Of a stretch of 64,000 nt of DNA, positions 61,408 through 64,000 are shown piece by piece. How positions within the stretch are numbered: the first letter of the stretch is position 1; the number at the start of each line of letters is the position of its first letter. Both the position numbers and the translations under genes were made by a program. Source of the stretch: Echinicola strongylocentroti. Its GTDB lineage: Bacteria; Bacteroidota; Bacteroidia; Cytophagales; Cyclobacteriaceae. The notes under the pieces were generated by a model that was not told the origin of the DNA, made no database searches, and saw only the letters and a list, made by a program, of their open reading frames with translations. The stretch is taken from the NCBI RefSeq assembly GCF_003260975.1, contig NZ_CP030041.1:248001-312000 (forward strand), written 5' to 3'.

Positions 61408-62880
61408 TTAATATCCTTCATTTTGTTCAAGAAGAGGATTGGCATCCATTGTAGCAAATGGAATAGGATACCTCACATGGTGCGGCTGGGCATTGGTAAT
61501 TCCTCTTTCTTGAGCATTGGAAATCAATTTCCCCATACGAATCAAATCCAACCTTCTTTTACCTTCGGAATAAAATTCCCATCCTCTTTCTTTCAAAATA
61601 TGGTCTCGAAGCGCTTCTTTCGAAGAAAACTGACTTAAAGATAAATCCTCAAGATCGGCCCTTTCCCGTACTTGGTTAATCAAGTCAAGAGCTTCTTGGG
61701 ATGGTCCATTCAGCTCATTTAAAGCTTCTGCCCTACTTAATAAAATATCAGCATACCTAATTTCAGGAATATCATTTCCAAAGGAAGCATTGATACCATC
61801 TGGGTCAGGCCAATACTTGAAAGATCTAGTGTTGTCTTCATCATCCAGCAAATTGATCAACTCACCATCGTTATTGATATATTCAGTCAAGATGAGATCC
61901 TTTCTTTCATCTCCATCTTCAAAAGAGTAATAGAATTGATCTCGGATTCTACTCTCATTGGGCCAATTCCTCCAGGCATTCGAAAATTCCAAACCAGTGC
62001 GAGGGTCTTTAGCAAAGCCCTCAGGAAAAGCCGTATTCATCCATGAATTAGAAGCTCTCCTATCGGCACTAGTTTTGGCTGGTCTTACCCATATCAATTC
62101 TTCATTTTGTTCATTTTCTACCTTGAACAAATCTTCATATTCAGGAAACAAGCTGTAGTTCCATTGGTCGATAATATCCTCTGACATATCTGCAGCCTTT
62201 TGCCACTGCTTTGAATTCAGGTAATAAATCACCAACCAGCCTTGGGCAGCTGCTTTATGAGCCCTTCCATAGGCAATCTCATTTCCTGGATTGGGTAGCT
62301 TCGAAATAGAGAATAGAAGTTCAGATTCCATAAATGAATTTATCTCCTCCTCTGATGCACGAGGTAGTTGAAGCTCTTGATCAGTAGAAGTTCTTAACGG
62401 AACCGGTCCAAATTTATAATACAGTTTAAGGTAACAAGTAGCTCTTAAAAACCTCGCTTCGGCTTCGTAAAGTGATTTATTACTATCGCTGGCCTCCAAT
62501 TGGCCCAAGGATTCCAAGACTTGGTTGGCATTTCTAATTGCTCGATAGGGATAATCCCAGTTTTGTCCTTGCAATAATCCGACAGTCGCATCCCATGTGT
62601 AATTAATATATTGCAGGGCCGTTGCATGGACGCCATCACCTGTTTGATGAGCAATGTCTGTAATCCATTCATCTTGCGCGAATGTATAGATTGAGTTATT
62701 AGAAATCATATTAGAAGCTGAAGCATAAGTTGCTCCCAGTAATGATTCTACCCCTTCTCTGGTTTTTAGAAAATTATCAGGTGCCAATTGTGAATAAGGT
62801 TGCTCATCTAAATAGCCTTCGCAACCAACCAAACTGAATGTGATTAAGGTTAATCCTATGTTCTTGATTATAGATTTCAT
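61408..62880 (-). CDS. SusD/RagB-family lipoprotein
   Basis: The product has 490 residues. The lipobox is SLVGC (Cys near residue 20). The opening of the mature protein (EGYLDEQPYSQLAPDNFLKTREGVESLLGATYASAS) is the SusD N-terminal pattern, different from the SusD_2 type seen at 43251. TPR-like scaffold segments follow (ATCYLKLYYKFGPVPL, EEINSFMESELLFSI). The conserved EIRYADILLSRAEALNEL is followed by LNQVRERADL-like text and the end PIPFATMDANPLLEQNEGY. It starts 11 bases after the SusC gene and binds the glycan for import. Confidence 0.95.
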   Translation of the reverse strand: MKSIIKNIGLTLITFSLVGCEGYLDEQPYSQLAPDNFLKTREGVESLLGATYASASNMISNNSIYTFAQDEWITDIAHQTGDGVHATALQYINYTWDATVGLLQGQNWDYPYRAIRNANQVLESLGQLEASDSNKSLYEAEARFLRATCYLKLYYKFGPVPLRTSTDQELQLPRASEEEINSFMESELLFSISKLPNPGNEIAYGRAHKAAAQGWLVIYYLNSKQWQKAADMSEDIIDQWNYSLFPEYEDLFKVENEQNEELIWVRPAKTSADRRASNSWMNTAFPEGFAKDPRTGLEFSNAWRNWPNESRIRDQFYYSFEDGDERKDLILTEYINNDGELINLLDDEDNTRSFKYWPDPDGINASFGNDIPEIRYADILLSRAEALNELNGPSQEALDLINQVRERADLEDLSLSQFSSKEALRDHILKERGWEFYSEGKRRLDLIRMGKLISNAQERGITNAQPHHVRYPIPFATMDANPLLEQNEGY

Positions 62881-62891
62881 GTTGTTTTAAT

Positions 62892-64000
62892 TTAAAAGGT
62901 TAGACTTATTCCTCCAGTAAAAGTCCTTGATACTGGATAAGCATTCCAGTCAATTCTGAAATTTGCAGAACCGTTAGGGTTGATGGCAGGATCCATACCT
63001 GAATAATCAGTTAGGGTAAAGAGATTTTGTCCAGTCATGTAAAATTGCACTGACCGAAAAGTCTTACCATTAACTGGCAGGTTATAACTCAATCTAACTG
63101 TGCTCAACCTTAAGTAGGAAGCATCTTCTACTGTCTTTGAATTTACCCGTTTTTCTCCTTGGGAACTTGTTCTTACAAAAGAAGGATATTCATTGGTTGG
63201 ATTTTCAGGCGTCCATCTATTTAAAAGGGGTTCTGCATACCTATTTCTGCGAACACCCGCAGGAAAATAAGTATCTATTAGACCATTATTGAGCATCTTC
63301 GCTCCTTGCACTCCTTCAATAAAAACATAGAGCTCTAAGTTCTTGTGCTTTAAAGTATTTCCTAGAGACCAGATGAGATCAGGGAAAGAATTCCCTAAAA
63401 CTACTCTGTCATCAGAATTGACTACTCCATCCCCGTTCACATCTTTGTATTTAACATCCCCAGGTTGAACAGCATCTTCTGTTACGTCATAATCATCTCC
63501 CTCTTGCCAAACGCCCAATACTTCATAACCATAAAATGATTCCAACGGGAGTCCCTCTTCAATAATGGCGATTTGGTTCGTTGCCCCTGCACTTCCAGTT
63601 ACAATCCTATTAATTCCTCCAAGGTCTGTCACCTTGTTTTTCACTGTGGTTAGGGCAATATTAGTCAACCAAGAAAACTTAGGATTTGTTATGTTTCTTG
63701 ATGTCAATCCAAATTCCCATCCGGAATTTTGAATCCCTCCGATATTTGTCAGTTGGGAAGTAAAGCCGCTTGATCTAGGAATTGGCAACGAAAGCAGCAT
63801 ATCAGATGTGTTTTTCACATACCAATCCAAGCTTCCATACAGTCGATCATCCCAAAGGCCATAGTCTAATCCGAAATTGATTTGTTCAGTGGTTTCCCAT
63901 CTTAAATCCGGATTAGCGATCCTTGCTGGTTGTGTCGTTGTATATTGCTGATCATTGTAAACGACCACTGGTCCATTGCCAAATGTTGAGATAGACCTGT
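62892..64000 (-). CDS. SusC/RagA-type outer membrane transporter, C-terminal part (cut by window edge)
   Basis: The frame is open to the right edge, so only the last 369 residues or so are visible. They belong to the SusC barrel: PARIANPDLRWETTEQINFGLDYGLWDDRLYGSLDWYVKNTSDMLL, NVNGDGVVNSDDRVVLGNSFPDLIWSLG with an EF-hand-like loop, and the terminal strand YPVSRTFTGGISLTF. It is the first known gene of the minus-strand locus and is paired with the SusD gene 11 bases downstream. Whether it has an STN domain cannot be judged. Confidence 0.93.
   Translation of the reverse strand, partial: RSISTFGNGPVVVYNDQQYTTTQPARIANPDLRWETTEQINFGLDYGLWDDRLYGSLDWYVKNTSDMLLSLPIPRSSGFTSQLTNIGGIQNSGWEFGLTSRNITNPKFSWLTNIALTTVKNKVTDLGGINRIVTGSAGATNQIAIIEEGLPLESFYGYEVLGVWQEGDDYDVTEDAVQPGDVKYKDVNGDGVVNSDDRVVLGNSFPDLIWSLGNTLKHKNLELYVFIEGVQGAKMLNNGLIDTYFPAGVRRNRYAEPLLNRWTPENPTNEYPSFVRTSSQGEKRVNSKTVEDASYLRLSTVRLSYNLPVNGKTFRSVQFYMTGQNLFTLTDYSGMDPAINPNGSANFRIDWNAYPVSRTFTGGISLTF

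Noticed and set aside
1..64000. CRISPR arrays, tRNA and rRNA genes, prophage genes, toxin-antitoxin or restriction systems
   Set aside because: Spacer regions were read for regular repeats, cloverleaf patterns and typical defence gene text. None was found. Small RNAs without strong structure could be missed.

Overview
The window looks like chromosome from a marine or soil Bacteroidota. A Cyclobacteriaceae member (Echinicola, Cyclobacterium or Algoriphagus type) is my best guess. The support is two SusC/SusD loci, a T9SS sorting domain, a RibBA fusion, a CusA-TolC fusion, TANNTTTG-type promoter boxes, and an ECF sigma/FecR pair feeding an STN-domain receptor. The genus is inference; no rRNA or tRNA gene was seen.

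Region by region. 1-4.5 kb: minus-strand cluster holA, a giant TPR lipid-free secreted protein, and a receptor-like outer membrane protein cut by the window edge. 4.7-11.4 kb: a small lipoprotein, a TPR protein, the mpg-ghrA-usp operon, a DUF2911 protein, and two small stress proteins (Rho-N-like and CsbD) behind a good sigma-54 promoter match. 11.7-21.3 kb: an uncharacterised TIM-barrel-like protein, a DUF1080 protein, and a heavy-metal RND efflux operon. In that operon the pump gene, fused to a TolC-like domain, is broken by one base in a G7 tract. 21.9-35.6 kb: housekeeping genes (GDPD, BamA-like barrel, acyl-CoA dehydrogenase, ribBA, dnaG, mrp, nifU-like) and a secreted M43 metalloprotease. 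36.3-37.5 kb: a complete ISAs1-family insertion sequence with a 10-bp target duplication. 37.8-47.8 kb: a plus-strand locus of ECF sigma, FecR, STN-SusC, SusD and two secreted phosphatases. 48.1-64 kb: a convergent minus-strand locus of SusC, SusD, two sulfatases, a sialidase-fold protein, an FG-GAP lipoprotein, a DUF3748 protein, a DHDPS-family aldolase, a sodium-solute symporter, an FGGY kinase and a sialate O-acetylesterase-like enzyme.

Working logic. The first SusCD locus looks like a nutrient scavenging system for phosphorylated organic molecules, switched on through the receptor's STN domain, FecR and the sigma factor. The second looks like a complete route from a sulfated, acetylated glycan at the cell surface to a sugar acid or ketose in the cytoplasm. 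It is visibly AT-richer than its neighbours, which suggests separate acquisition.

Between genes the window carries two families of non-coding repeats, one about 150-190 bp and one about 670-810 bp. Both are bounded by inverted AACCCGG...CCGGGTT ends. Several copies begin exactly on, or within a few bases of, the stop codon of a neighbouring gene. This is the least explained structure in the window.
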